Source: Acanthochlamys bracteata
Lineage: Eukaryota > Streptophyta > Magnoliopsida > Pandanales > Velloziaceae
Length of the DNA: 64,000 bases
Direction of reading: 5' to 3'
Assembly: GCA_019914995.1 (NCBI GenBank)
Contig: CM034128.1
Coordinates: 10,311,501 to 10,375,500, forward strand
The notes under the pieces are model-generated. The model saw only the letters and a list, made by a program, of their open reading frames with translations. It was not told the DNA's origin and searched no databases. Made by a program: the position numbers and the translations under genes. How positions within the stretch are numbered: position 1 is the first letter of the stretch; the number at the start of each line of letters is the position of its first letter. Of the stretch, positions 40,131 to 52,850 are shown one piece after another.

Positions 40131-40727
40131 CTGTAAAACCTATGAAAACTTTCCTGTATAAAACAACACATTCTACATGTCCTCCCTCGGTCAAATTTGA
40201 ACCCCAGACTGCATTTCGTTGACAGCAATGATAAGAGAAAAATAACATATGTAGGACCTAAAAGAAAAAAAACATCTGTAGGACCTAAAAGAATGTTGTG
40301 CCAAACAAAATCTTAAAGAACAAACCACACTTGAGCTTTTATCTATGGACAGCATAAAAGCAGCTAAATACAAGGATCCACGTCCAAGCAAAAAGCACTA
40401 AATAAGCAGCTCAGTCAGCGGAGAATTATTTGAACACAAGCAAAAAAAGAAAAACACACAAAAAAGAAAAACTCTTAACACTTACAATGCATATGCAGCA
40501 AATTCTAAAACATGTATATAAACAATAACAAACATGACAACAGAATGCACGCCTCCACCATCGGTATAAAAGTAAACGCTTTCATTTATAGTACGCCTGA
40601 TATGTTAACATGACATCCGAAGTTGCAGTCACAAATTCATGGGTATAAAAGTACAGGCTTTTCTGCTGCTTATAACTATAGAAAGAATAGGAAATTGTAT
40701 GATCCTCCCGGATTCACTTTCATTTTA

Positions 40728-43700
40728 TCAGTTTGTTGTGCCAAAGAAGAGAGCCTTGCATTGTTGCGATGTATCCTGTGGACTGGTGACTGCACCCATC
40801 AAGCAAAACGAAAAGATTCAATGCCCTTGCATTAGCATACAGAAAACTATTATGCTAACGTGAAGTTAAATCTAACACTTCGAGGTGAATTACCTGTGTG
40901 GCCCACTGTTTTTTCGGACTCATAGATCTCAAAGTCATTTCCACCCTGCACAAAGACAATAAGATCCTTTCAGGTTTCAGCTATTTTGGTAGGTGTCCAC
41001 AGAGTGCTCATGTCAGACTATCTATTTGCTTTTAAAATAAGCCAGAAATTTCATCCATGAAAGTAGTATGGAAGATCACTTTTAGTCTAACTTAACAATT
41101 AAATATGACACCAAAAGCAACAGTCTTTCAGAAGTATACAAGAATAAGGTAGTATACAAGAATAAGGTATAAAAGAATAAGTGTGCACATCAAGAATGTA
41201 TGCCTATGATAATGTGGAAACAGCATGCTGCTCAGTGAACTTTAAAGATATTGGGAAAGCACAAAGTATACCAAAAGGAGGAGAGTTCTTATTCTAGTCT
41301 TTTCATTACTGCATAATTTTATGTAGTGATACTATCTATACAGCTGTCTGAATGGACCTGTCAGTTTGCAATCTTTGAAGAAGCCAAGAAATCAAGACAC
41401 AACTTATGAAGCTTTACCTTGTAGGTTTTATCACCGAAAAAGTGGATTTCCTGGAATCCATCAAGGTATTGTAAACAATAGGTCTTGTCCCATCCTTGAG
41501 GGAACACCTATTACCAGGGTGTAAATACTCAGAATTATAGTAAAGGTTCCTCCCAAGAGTAGGAAAAATTTGAGACTCTATACTTACATCAAAACTTATC
41601 TGTCCTCCAATTGAAAATGTCAGGCTGAAGTGTTCAAATCGTTCACAAAGAACGGATACCATTTTTGCTCGTACATTGTGAACCTAAGCAAGGTGTAAAA
41701 TTTCACATTCAGCAACCTAAACACACATTTTGCTTGTAAAGGAATAGTTCTTCCATTACTTAAGGAAATTTCAGTATACATACCTTGTCATACTTCTCGA
41801 ACTCATCTCGCTCTTCTTGACTACAATTTCTCCCTATTGGTGACACGTTCAGCATTCCATTTCGAAACTCTATAAACGTTCCCCTGAGGAGAAAATACTA
41901 AGAGGCTTCAAAATGCTAGCATTTAGACCTTCAAGAAAAGGTGATGGAACGAAGATACCTTTTTATGGGGATGTCAAGGTCGGCTATGTAATGAAGGGTG
42001 AAATTGATAAATTCCTGCATTATTGAACAGTTTAAATCCATTGTCTGAAGGGTTTGCAAGTTAATGGAAATGGAAGTGGAAGTGAAAAATCACACCTTGA
42101 GTTTCTCTTCACCAAGGAAGGTTCTCAAATCCTGGCACAGGAAGGAAGTTAGGGACTCTTTTCTTGGCAAAGTTCAAGAAAACTTGATTGAGGAATCAGC
42201 CCTCGTGGGATTTGCATGAATTTGACTCCTAATATACTATCATATAGAAACTAGAAGGTAATCGCTTGTCATAATCTAATAGGTCAATATCTTTAAGGTC
42301 TTTTTGGTGCAAAACATTACTTGTTTATTAACTTAAGGTTGTTTTTTTCAGAAAGACGGATATCTACAGTCAAGCCACATACAACGTTTAAAAGAAGAGC
42401 AAGTCACTAGAATATAGATAGCTCCAATAACAACTGTACTATACAAAAAATGTTGTTACTTAAGTAGAGAAGATATGAACCAGACTGAGTTAGCTTTCTA
42501 AAAATATTCAGCCAGCCTCAAACAATAGCAAGATTACCTGGCAGCCAATAAGCTCCCCGTTTCTGTAGGCAACAAGGCCATTTTCAGCAAACACATAATC
42601 ATAGTCATTAATAACTGCAAAAGACTTCTTCTTTGTTAAAATAAGCATAAAACAAATCTTTAGCAACATAGTCAACTGCCTTTTATAACATACAAACATA
42701 ATAGAGTGCTTTTGAAAAGTGCTTTTCTGAAACTGTGAATATTTTTATCTTATTTCGATAAATGAACTTTACTATTTTGACCTAAAAAAAATAATAATAA
42801 GTAATAATAAAATTTTACTACGTAGAATTTTTCTATATATTTTAAATTTTTTAAATAAATTTTGTAGAAAATTGTAAAAAATATATTGAAAAATATGAAT
42901 TAAAAATCTGAAAAGCGTTTTTTTAGAATGCAATCCCAAACGGCCCAACATATAGTACCATGACAATCTCAAATTTCATACACTAATCCAACCACTCATC
43001 AGAAAATCTTGGCTCGACATGTCTGCGCACTGCTTAGTAACAAGATTTGTTGTTTTTGTATGACTTTAGACTACAAGCATTATAGCTCGACCATTCATTT
43101 ATATGATTTGTTAACTCCTTTAATGTGAAGATTTCCAGATAGGATCTATATCAGTAACTACCAGAATTATTGTTTAAACCAGGAACCAGGACCAATTGAG
43201 CACACCTACTTATTTATCCGCTCCATTAAACAGCAGATCTGAAGAAGTATCAGTATCCATCCACCCACACTCAGAGATGGACATGCTGAAATCCATCATT
43301 GTGAAATTATAGAGCCAATGTCCTAAAATCAACTCACAATTTCCAGTGAGCATCACTGAGAACGTTCATACTTCTGCTTGGATGGCTTAAGAGCCTTTGT
43401 TAAGAACCTTCATGAAAGACTGCTTTTATGAGCAATTTCAGGCTGAATTGATTGGTTTTAAACATCAATTAGTATCAATTGAAACTAGCAGCAGAGAATA
43501 ATCCAAAAAAAATATAAACCAAATGCTTCTTTCCTATCGGAATTTTTCTTTGCTTACCAGGACATGTAAACCATAACAAGGTAGCTATCATGGTAAGTGC
43601 CCGAATAACTGAGCAATCAAGAGCAAAATGAAATCCATCTTTCTACTTCAATACATGCAAATGAGTATAAGTACCTGCCCTTCCAAGTTGCTCTGATATC

Positions 43701-44279
43701 TTAGATAAGTCTGATCCACCAACCACACCAACAGTCACAACCTGGAGTTAATCCTTGTTAGTTCTACCTAAAAATAATAGTTGCAACCACTACTTTTTTT
43801 AGTTCACTAGGTCTGCAACAAATGCAAAAACTTCTAAAACATTCAAAATTCAGCAAAAATCAACAATAATCACAGAAAAGAAAGGAAAAAAATTCTAGTA
43901 TCTCAAGAGAAGGCATTACCTCCCTGAGTCCTCTCATAAAGTCAAGCATGTCTTGTGTGATAACCTACAATTACAAGAGACAAAACCGTGCCGTCAGATT
44001 TACAAAACTAATTTCAATATTATCGTTCACAGAGCAATTTCCCTAAAAGTCAATAAAATGCTCGGAACATCTGAGTAACAGCATCCGCTCCTATCTTTTT
44101 CAATTAATCTACACAATCTGACAGTTGCTACGACAATCTACTTTCTTCAGTAAATTAGTTACCAAAACCAAACAGAAAAAATCCTTTGTCAACAAAAGGA
44201 TGATAATTACCTTCCTTGGAGCAGTGAGTGTTCCATCAACATCAAACAACGCAATAACACCAGGTTTCTTCCCCACCAT
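40728..44279 (-). CDS. PMM: Phosphomannomutase (HAD superfamily)
   Basis: Eleven exons on the minus strand: 44279-44211, 43964-43920, 43741-43675, 42614-42538, 42131-42096, 42014-41959, 41883-41784, 41683-41588, 41507-41418, 40945-40894 and 40789-40728, giving 249 aa (Arabidopsis PMM 246). The enzyme converts mannose-6-phosphate to mannose-1-phosphate in the cytosol, feeding GDP-mannose for ascorbate, cell-wall and N-glycan synthesis. The HAD nucleophile motif is FDVDGTLT (Asp13 and Asp15). Also present are [51 protein letters not shown] and [19 protein letters not shown]. All junctions keep the frame. Intron 3 (42615-43674) is the longest. A MITE-like copy starts about 90 bp beyond exon 4, inside intron 3. 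Confidence 0.95.
41133..41168. repeat. Perfect 18-bp tandem duplication in a PMM intron
   Basis: AGTATACAAGAATAAGGT occurs at 41133-41150 and again at 41151-41168 without mismatch. Confidence 0.85.
42706..42946 (-). mobile_element. MITE-like element in PMM intron 3
   Basis: On the minus strand it starts GGGCCGTTTGGGATTGCATT, sharing GTTTGGGATTGC with the right end of the 28004-28273 copy. Its interior contains AGAAAAATTCTACG, like that copy. It lies wholly within an intron of a conserved gene, so it is an insertion that splicing removes. Confidence 0.6.
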
Positions 44280-45122
44280 TGTCTCACAAATCTCTACGCC
44301 AAATTTTAATCCTTCAAAAACCAAATCAAACAACAACCGAGATCAATCACAACTCCAGCTCAACATACGAAGATCTGCAAACAGAATTTTACGAACAAAA
44401 GTTTTTACTACCTCAACCTAACAGAGATCCTCTGAACGCTAGATCTAGAGCGGAGTTTTAGAGTGGAGATTGAAATTCTTATCAAGAGATTTTAAGGAGC
44501 GAAAACGTAAAGAGGAGAAAGATATTGAAGAGCCTTTTCGCATAGTGTTAGGCGAGGAGCAATTTCAACGGTATTGATGTGGCCACGCGGGTATCATGGA
44601 TCTGAAACGTGCTGGGATTTCTTGGCGCCTTACTCAACGGTTCTTGTCTATTCTATTTATAAAACACAAGTTTTGGTGGGGTTTCTTATCGGGTCAGAAC
44701 CCGTTTGATTAGGTTCGGGTATCATTTGGTCATCATTTGCATATTCCAAAGCTATAATTTCCAGTTTTTTCATACGCGTCCCACAAAATATTTTATAATT
44801 TAAACACTCCTGAACGATAAAAACAGAAACAGAGGGCTTATATTGCGAAAGGTATATCCGGAATTTGCAAACTGAGGCCTTTAACATTAATATTAAAATT
44901 TATGGTTCAGTAACTGAATGTTACAGGGAAATGTATATGAAAACTCTTCTTCATGAATGTTTTCAATACAAGAATAGTAGAAGATATACACCATTCTGCA
45001 ACCTTTCCAACTGTTACAAACAACAAGTCTTTCAGTGAATGGAAAGACTTAATTTCAGAAACCTGAGAATGAAGATGCATCGCACAACGCGTCCTTGAGC
45101 ACATTGAGGACGGTAAATGTTC
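44280..45122. other. Intergenic region, PMM promoter and RH33 3' region
   Basis: PMM 5' leader and promoter, including a minus-strand TATAAATAG at 44653-44661. The 3' UTR of the downstream-facing helicase gene follows. No extra gene seen. Confidence 0.45.
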
Positions 45123-48100
45123 TTATTTCCTTATTCGAATGCCTGGGATGTCCTTTAACCCCATTTTTAACGCTGTTTTTCTGAAAAGAGCAGGGGGCTT
45201 TTCTAAACCAATCGAACGGGAAAACCTGTTGGCTAGATCAACAAGCATCGTTTTGTCCCTTCCTATGTCACTAATTGAGTTGTAATATCCTAGCCATGCA
45301 TGGTATGCTGCTTCTTTTATGCTTGTATCAACTTTTGCCATCGACTCTTCCACCTGCAAAAGAAAATGAACTGACTATAACTCTCCAGAAGTCCTCCACT
45401 CACATATCCCCATAATTTTACAAGCCAAAAAAATATCCTTTGGTCGTTGAAAGGGTTAAATTGAACAAAGATCATGACTCCATATGTTAATATGAACACG
45501 AAATTGTTTCCAAACCTTCTCTCCAATGTCTGGATCGAGGTCTGGCTGTATATACTTGTCAACAGGAAGATCTCTTATGTCATCCATAAAATGTTGCTCC
45601 CATGGTGCAAGTAGCAGAATGCCCTTTCCATCTTTTCCTTCACGTCCTGTTCTTCCCAGTCGGTGTATATATTGTTCACGGTCGGAAGGAATCCCTACCT
45701 GACAATGCAGACGGTATGAGATTTGCTGCTAAAAGTGAATAGGTATTTAAGAAATATGAATACACACAATACATGATTGCCAGCAAACTATAGCACTTGT
45801 TTAGAACTGTTATGAATTTTTATTGGAATATGAAATAATGACGACCAACAGAGAAGGTGGAAAAGAGTAAATAAGCACCCTATCACCTGTATAATAATAG
45901 ACACAAACCCCAGCGAAGAAGAAATAACTAGATTAGTTGAAAAGGAACACTCTGAGAATCATTGAAATAATATTCTTACCTGAATAACAAGTGTAACATC
46001 AGGATAATTCATCCCCCGAGCCGTTACATCTGATGTAACAAGAATCAAACGATTTGACTCCCTAAATTCATCAGATATTCGTGTCCGATAGAGTTGAGGC
46101 TTCCTAGAGTGCATTTCTCTAACATTCATCTTCAGGTTTCGGAAAAGAGCAAAGAATAGTGCAGTCACCATAGCTGTTGTGCAGAATACAATTACCTAAA
46201 TAGTACGTCCATTCAAAATCGTAATAAATTTGTATTCTACAAAAACTCGTGTCTGCACAAGTGGAATCAGATCTACCTTATAGTCAGCAACTTGCATTAT
46301 ATGCTCCTTAAGAAGGTGATGAACAATATGAAAATGTTGTTCATGTGGTGCTACAAGGAAAGCTTGTGAAACCTGCATTTAGAAGTAGAGCACAATGATA
46401 ATAAGTGCTAAGATTTTGAACTGGATGTATTAAACTTTTGGATGCTTCAAGAGCAAAAGCAAATCTACAGATAACAACACGATGGGTGTCAAGCCCAAGC
46501 AACTGCACCCATACAAGTACTTCATATTGTGGTTCTCATTACCAGCTACATTCCTGCTCTCTTTAGATATTGGTTTTTTGGTAGCAATTGGGTCAACCTT
46601 GTAGTTTTACAAGGACGCAAAGTTTACCATATAAATTAATCAAGTAGCCAAGAGAAAAGATAGAAAATTATTGCTAACAGATCTAATGACAAAAAGAATC
46701 TAATTAGCTTTAACGAACTATTACTTTAGAAGTTATACATAAATTGTAAACTTGTATTAACGCTAGCATGTACATAATGGCTTTCAAATAACAACAATAA
46801 TGGTCCTTAAATTACCGCTAGCAACTAATACCTTGGCAGGAGTTTCCAAACCTCTCAAGCCCACAGTATCAATAAAGACATGCTCCATTTTCAGAACAAG
46901 CTGGGATACTCGGCGAACCTGAAAATGTGATACAAAACTGGCTTGGTATCTCTAGGGAACAAGAAAAAGTTCATTCATCAAAAGTTTCTTAAGGGCAACC
47001 ATTACCTCTTTAGGTATTGTAGCAGAAAACAATAGAGATTGTCTTTGGCGTGGTATACAATCAACAATCTTCTCTATATCCTTCCTAAATCCCAAGTCTA
47101 ATAAGTGATCGGCTTCGTCAAGCACAAGTAACTTCAATCCCATCAATCGCAAAGAAATGCCAGACTTATTCTCAATATGATCCAATAATCTACCAGGGGT
47201 CGCAACTATGATCTGCGATACAAGTTTATATGAACAAGAAGAAGCAGAAGAGTTTATTCTAGATCATCGAAAAATAAAATTACTGGCAGTAACCTGACAA
47301 GGATTTGATTCCAGATTTTTCTGGTCTAACTTGAATCTTGTACCTCCAGTCAGAGTTTGTACACCAATTCCATTGTGGTATTTCAGCAAAACATTTGCTT
47401 CAGCAGCAAGTTGAATAGCCAGTTCTCGTGTAGGGGAAAGAATTAAAACCACAATTGGAGGTACTCGCTGACTTAAACCGTTACTCATCACCTTGAGGAC
47501 TGTTTCAATTGCAGGAAGCTGTTTGAAATAAATACGAATGATGAATAAAATACAGAGTTGTAGCTCAGAATGTAGTTCTAAATACCAAGAAAGCAGCAGT
47601 CTTTCCCGTGCCAGTCCGAGCTTTGACAAGGATGTCTTTACCTGCACCAATTTACCATAAAAGATGCTGAATTTCTAGCTTCTATGTATCAGGCATTATC
47701 TTACTATCTCATCTATCAATCAAAAATTTGTGAAAGATTCAAAAATAGCATACATTAGAGACAATGCTCAAATTCATTCCTGCATATTAGCATATTACAG
47801 CACGAAAACAAAATCAACTCCAAAAGCAAATAGGCCATGAAAAGGATCTCACAAAACTAATCTTACCAATTTTTTAGTTTACTTGTATGTTTGCCAGGTT
47901 CTAAAAGCAAGAAGCTTACCATCAAAAAGGTAGATCCGTTCACTCTAACCAACTAGATAGAGCACCTTCTGTCTAGCACAAAATAATCCAGCTTCAAGCA
48001 AATTTTCAAATTCATGGATTTTCCAATTATATAAACTTACTTCCTTTCTGAGAAAAGCAACCTTTCAAGTTTCTCTCAATCATTAAACAATTTGCCAAAC

Positions 48101-50143
48101 AGAACATGCTCTAAAGCTGTCATTTGCTACATGACCCTTCTGAAACTAGGAAAATCATGTTTAATTAAGAATGATGAAGAGTTAAAAAAGAAGCGCAATA
48201 CCCTCAAGGCAAACAGGAAGTGCTGCCTCTTGCACCCTAGTCATTTGAGTGTAACCAGCGCAAGCAAGTGCTTTGATTGTCAAAGGTGAAATATCACAGT
48301 CATCAAATCTGTAAAAATTAGTAAAGAGGTAAAGCTAAATGCACTACTGCATAATCAGAAAGTTGTTCCATTCAGATAAATGTCAAAACTTTTGTTATTT
48401 GTTTCTTGTAAACAGGAATAGATGTATGATTTCAATGACAATGCTTAAATACCAAGTAAAAACTACAGAGTCCTCCTTTAGTCATGAATCTCACTGACAA
48501 GCTTAACGCATAAAGGACATATTACGTTTCTTCCAACAACTGGCTAAAGGAAGAAAGAGTATAAATATAACAAAAACTATTCAGGATAACAACCCTAGAA
48601 TTACTAGGATTACTAAGGAACATAGAGCATCATGTTTAAATGGGTTTTAATAATTAAGAACATCCTGCATAGCTAATCTATTTCTACAACAGCCTGCCAA
48701 GCTAGTTGAGCTAACATGGTTATTCATCAAATAACTAATTAAAATTAGTAGGTAGTACTAAATAAAGAAGCTTTGGAGGTATACATGGCCCTGCAGCTGC
48801 CTACAACACAGGGATTAAAGAATACTGTAAAGCAGAAGAATTGCTAGACATTGTTGATTAACCAACTAGGAACAGGGATTCTAGTTCACCAAATTGCCAT
48901 ATAGTCTCTTTTAATAGTGACTAAATTTAGAAGCTTTGAAATATCAATTACACACATCCAAGTAGGGTTCTATTAGTCACCTTTTCTGAGAAAGGACTGA
49001 TTCTTCAGCTGGACTATCACGCTTCTTAGTGCTCTCTAATGCATCCCTCAGTCTCAACTTTTCTCCAGTTCCTAGAAATTGATCAAAGACCTCTCCATCC
49101 TCCTCAACTGGCTTCGGTGAGCTCCTTGTAATTCTTGTATCATGGTTTCGCAAAGCAGCCACACTAAACAGCTTCCTCCTTGCAATCTTCCCACTCTCAA
49201 GTTCCCCTTTTTCCTCTGAGTCTTCATCTCCAACGCCAAACCTTGGAAATTGAAATTTCTTCTCTCCACCTGTAAAACCTTCTCCTTCTAAACTAAACCC
49301 AGAACCCCCATTCGAGTCACAATCTTCCTCATCACTTGAAGAATTACGCCTCCACTTATGTCTAGATCTCCAGAGAATGCTCCTTTCTGCCATAGAAGAA
49401 TACATCCTTCTCAGGTTAACTGACCCAACCAAGTAATGCGGCCCTTGATCAAGTATAGTGACCGGCGATAGCAAATTCAGGCGTTCATCTTGAATCTTCC
49501 TAGAACAAATAAAAAATTTCCCCCACGTCGAGTACTGCCTCCGCTGACCAATTGTTCCTACAACCGCTTGACTACCATTGCTCCGATCCTGTTCAACAAT
49601 CTTTCTGAGATTAAATGGCGGAGTATGGGCACGACTATTCTTGTAAAGCGTTGATGAAGGAGATCGAATTGGTCCATCGTCTTCATTCCAGAGATCTTCA
49701 GCTCCTTCTTTAGTGAACCGATCAGCTAAAGCTCTTACATGTTCTGTGGAACTCATCGGCGCGTACTCCGAAGCTTTCGACTGTGGAGATAAATTGGGAT
49801 TGTTGAGTTTAGCACGGATCTCGGTGCGTAGTCGTGCTTGGTATATCTGTTTTTCAGTCTGTAGCAGGCGATGTTCTTTATCGCGCGCCATCTTCTCGTG
49901 CATTCGCTTGTACTGCCACTTGTTCAGACCACCGGGGAAAGTGCGGGGACCACCACCCATAGATCGAGATATTGACAATCTATATAGAAGTATACGGACA
50001 AGATTCCTGCGGCGAAGAGGGAGCAGAGCGGCGGCGGCGGACATGGCCGGCGGCGGTAGAGCAGCAGAAGTTTGTCGGGTACTCGGGGGTTCTGTAAGGG
50101 CTTCGGAAAAAATAGCACTCTGGTCCTTGGAAAGTTGGCTCAT
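45123..50143 (-). CDS. RH33: DEAD-box ATP-dependent RNA helicase, RH33/RH48-like
   Basis: Ten exons: 50143-48981, 48308-48202, 47641-47586, 47518-47294, 47212-47006, 46918-46832, 46372-46277, 46195-45980, 45698-45516 and 45353-45123; 856 aa from the first ATG. ATG 50044 (823 aa, [19 protein letters not shown]) gives a better organelle presequence and is my preferred start. Exon 1 is a long variable region with [20 protein letters not shown] as in RH33. Helicase motifs follow: Q motif ([10 protein letters not shown]), I (ARTGTGKT), Ia (PTRELA), TPGR, II (DEAD), III (SAT), V (ARGMNYPDV) and VI (HRLGRTGRE). The C-terminus [35 protein letters not shown] is characteristic of this group. The role is probably organellar RNA remodelling; the substrate is unknown. 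Confidence 0.93.
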
Positions 50144-50264
50144 GTTTCTTTCAAAACTTTACCACTTAAGTTTGTATTTAACAGTTTCAAGTCCTAGAAA
50201 ATGTTCACGGTGTGCATAAAAACTTCAATTCTTCAAAAGCTTCATCACTGGCCGTTAAACCAAA
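50144..50264. promoter_or_regulatory. Short bidirectional promoter region
   Basis: The helicase (minus) and the MAT2B-like gene (plus) start head to head. The outer helicase ATG (50143) is 121 bp from ATG 50265; the preferred helicase ATG (50044) is 220 bp away. Both 5' leaders and core promoters must fit in this space, so shared control is likely. No clear TATA box was found. Confidence 0.6.
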
Positions 50265-52104
50265 ATGTCCGGCGGTGCACGGAAGCGTGTCCTGGTGGTT
50301 GGAGGAACGGGTTACTTAGGTCAGCACCTTCTTGTCTCTCTCGCTCGCTCCGGCTACTACAATCTTGCCTTCACTCACCACCGTGCATCTCCACCGCCGG
50401 AACTCCTCACCGCCGTGGGTCCCACTCTCTCATTCCCCGTCGATCTTCGTTCCGTTGATGGCTTCGATTCCCTCTCTCACTCATTTGGCCAGGTCAGTTT
50501 GGGAAATTATTGGTTATAAGTTGTGTTTATTGATTTGATTGATCTCTTTGTCTTGCAGCCGAATGTTATTGTTAATTGTGCAGCAGTGTCTGTTCCTCGA
50601 GCCTGCGAAACTGATCCGGATGGAGCCATGGCTGTTAATGTCCCTAAGGCGCTTGTGAATTGGTTGTCGAAGTTTGAGAGTGGGAAGTGTCTCTTGATCC
50701 ATTTATCAACTGATCAAGGTCCGTAAGTAGATAGCTGAATAGTAACATATAGCTTTAGATATTCATGCGTAGTACTATGATTGATGAATGTGTTTCGTAT
50801 GCAAGGTTGTTTTATTTTAGTAACAAAGAGATTTTGATATAACTTTGATGTTTTTACTGACTCGATACACCGATTCTTTACTCACATTGTTTGTTTAGCG
50901 TATAAACTTATGCTATGCTGTATATGAGGAGTGACGAAATTCGTTACTGAACTTGGCAGTTTATGAAGGAACGAAATCCTTTTACAAAGAAGACGATGAT
51001 ATAGTTCCTGTAAATATGTATGGAAGATCGAAAGCTGAAGCAGAGAAGCTTGTTTCTTCTAAATGTGCAAATTTTTCTATACTGAGGAGTAGTATCATTT
51101 ACGGTCCCGAAGCAGTATCTCCAGTTCCAAAATCTCTCCCAATTCAGGTATATGTGTTTATTGCTAGATTCTGAATGCTATTTAAGCAAGAGTTTGCTTA
51201 CATGGTGACAATGTTAAGTAATCATATTCTTCTGTTGAGGTGTTATCTCCTCTTGAAGTTGCTAGCAGATATTAATATTTTCCAACCAGTGTTGTTATTT
51301 TTATGTGATATTGCATGACAAGGTTTTCTTTGTAACTTGTCCTATAACTGCAGTGGATTGATAGTGTTCTTTCAAGTAGCCGTGAAGTTGATTTCTTCCA
51401 TGACGAGTTCCGTTGCCCAGTTCATGTTGGCGATGTTGTGCATGTGATCTCATCTTTGGTGAAGAAGTGGGCATCAGGTAATTTGACGCATTTCTCAATC
51501 TTCTTTCTGCTTTTCTTGTGATTCATTAGAATTCCATATTGGTGTATAGCATACAATAGCTTAAGCTCTACATGTGGAGTGATTACGTAATATAGTGTGA
51601 ATCAAGAGGACTCAAGAAACATCAGGAAGTGTCAACTAAAAGCGGAGCGACAAGTTGAACACTGCTTTCCATTTTCTTCTTTTCTCATATGCGGAACAAT
51701 CTGAACATTATTTTCCATCTTCTTCTCTCAGGTGGAAAACCAATGAAATTACTTCTAAACCTTGGGGGACCTGATAGAGTATCGAGGGTGCAAATGGCTG
51801 AGTGCGTTGCCAAAATCAAAGGCTACGACAAGTCATTGATTAAAGCTGTCTCAGCATCGTCCGTATGTTATTTCTCTACTTTAGCTGCTTAGAAATTGAA
51901 TGTAATTCCAATCATAATTTGATGGACACTTGCATTTCATTTTTCTGATTCATCCACGAAAACCTTTTTTCTCAGGTTGATCGGGGAGTCGTCTCTCCAG
52001 CAGACATATCAATGGATATTAGCAGATTAATCGAAGTTCTAGGTATCAAACCCGTTTCATTTGAAGATGGAGTTCGGTTAACACTTGAACACAACGGCAG
52101 TTGA
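50265..52104 (+). CDS. NAD(P)-binding extended SDR, MAT2B/RmlD-like
   Basis: Six exons, 50265-50492, 50559-50718, 50960-51147, 51354-51477, 51732-51862 and 51976-52104, give 319 aa. The N-terminal Rossmann motif is VLVVGGTGYLGQHLL. VNCAAVSVPRACETDP and LSTDQVYEG are the conserved blocks of dTDP-4-dehydrorhamnose reductase and of the regulatory beta subunit of methionine adenosyltransferase. The catalytic pair YGRSK is present, so NAD(P) chemistry is possible. The plant orthologue group (At4g00560-like as I recall it) has no firmly established function known to me. The exon 2 donor needed to keep the frame (CAAG/GTCCGT) is weak and lies 4 bases before a consensus GTAAGT, which would cause an immediate stop. 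Confidence 0.88.
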
Positions 52105-52850
52105 TTATTTGAAAGCTCGATGTAATAAACAATTTTCTGTCAACTTCGGGCGCGTTTGGAACAGCTTTTGAAAAACTTTTTTTCAATTTCATGTTTTCAA
52201 TATATATTTTATAAATATTTAAAAATTTTATTTAAAAATATAAAAAAATTTTATAAAGTGAAATTTTTTTATTATATATTTTATATTTTTAAAAAAAAAA
52301 AAAATTTATTTATAAAAAATAAAATATTTTTTATTTTAAAAAAATTATATTTTATAAGCACTCGCAAACTGCCCCTTCATCAATGTTCAAGTTGAATGTA
52401 TCAAGTGTTGTATCCTTGTATTTCATCTCAATTTCATATATTCTTATATTATTATCTGATGATTGTTGTATCTTTATTGCGGTTATGCCACGTAAGCGAG
52501 GATTTAGTATTCCATGGTTTCGTCCATCGCAGGCCCATGAACGGCCCATTTGAACTGTTTTGGCTTCGCGCGTAATTTAATCTGATTCGGAGGGCAATTA
52601 TGTAAATCACGAGTGAAATTTTCTTTTTTCTTTTTTTTGAAATTTGGGAGTTCTCCTTCTGTTCTTCACCGGATCATTACTAATCTTCTTAATCTTAAAG
52701 AAAAGAAAATCAACATTTCAAAATATACATGTCTGAGTGAAGTTTTTCATGGCTTTTTAAAATCGGAAGTTCTTTTTTCGACTCTTTTCCTTCTTCTTTA
52801 CTGAAATCATTAGCAAGATCGAATTTTTAGAGAAGCAAGATTTGAAAATT
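52105..52850. other. Intergenic region upstream of SEND1
   Basis: MAT2B-like 3' end, a well-preserved MITE-like element (52148-52375), then the promoter and leader of the nuclease gene. No other gene. Confidence 0.5.
52148..52375 (+). mobile_element. MITE-like element
   Basis: 228 bp. The left end is GGGCGCGTTTGGAACAGCTT; the right end, on the minus strand, is GGGGCAGTTTGCGAGTGCTT. The interior TTTTATAAATATTTAAAAAT and AAAGTGAAATTTTTTTATTA closely parallel the 28004 copy. It sits 43 bp after the MAT2B-like stop codon, so it probably lies within that gene's 3' UTR or right after it. Confidence 0.6.

Larger units (their letters stand above)
39530..40727. other. Intergenic region between the broken stretch and the phosphomannomutase 3' end
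   Basis: It contains two AT-rich MITE-like copies (39530-39702 and 39953-40130), then the PMM 3' UTR region. No coding exon recognised. Confidence 0.45.

Noticed and set aside
47936..47968. Minus-strand stretch resembling a tRNA D arm (CTAGTTGGTTAGAG)
   Set aside because: No anticodon or T arm follows; it lies in a helicase intron and looks accidental.
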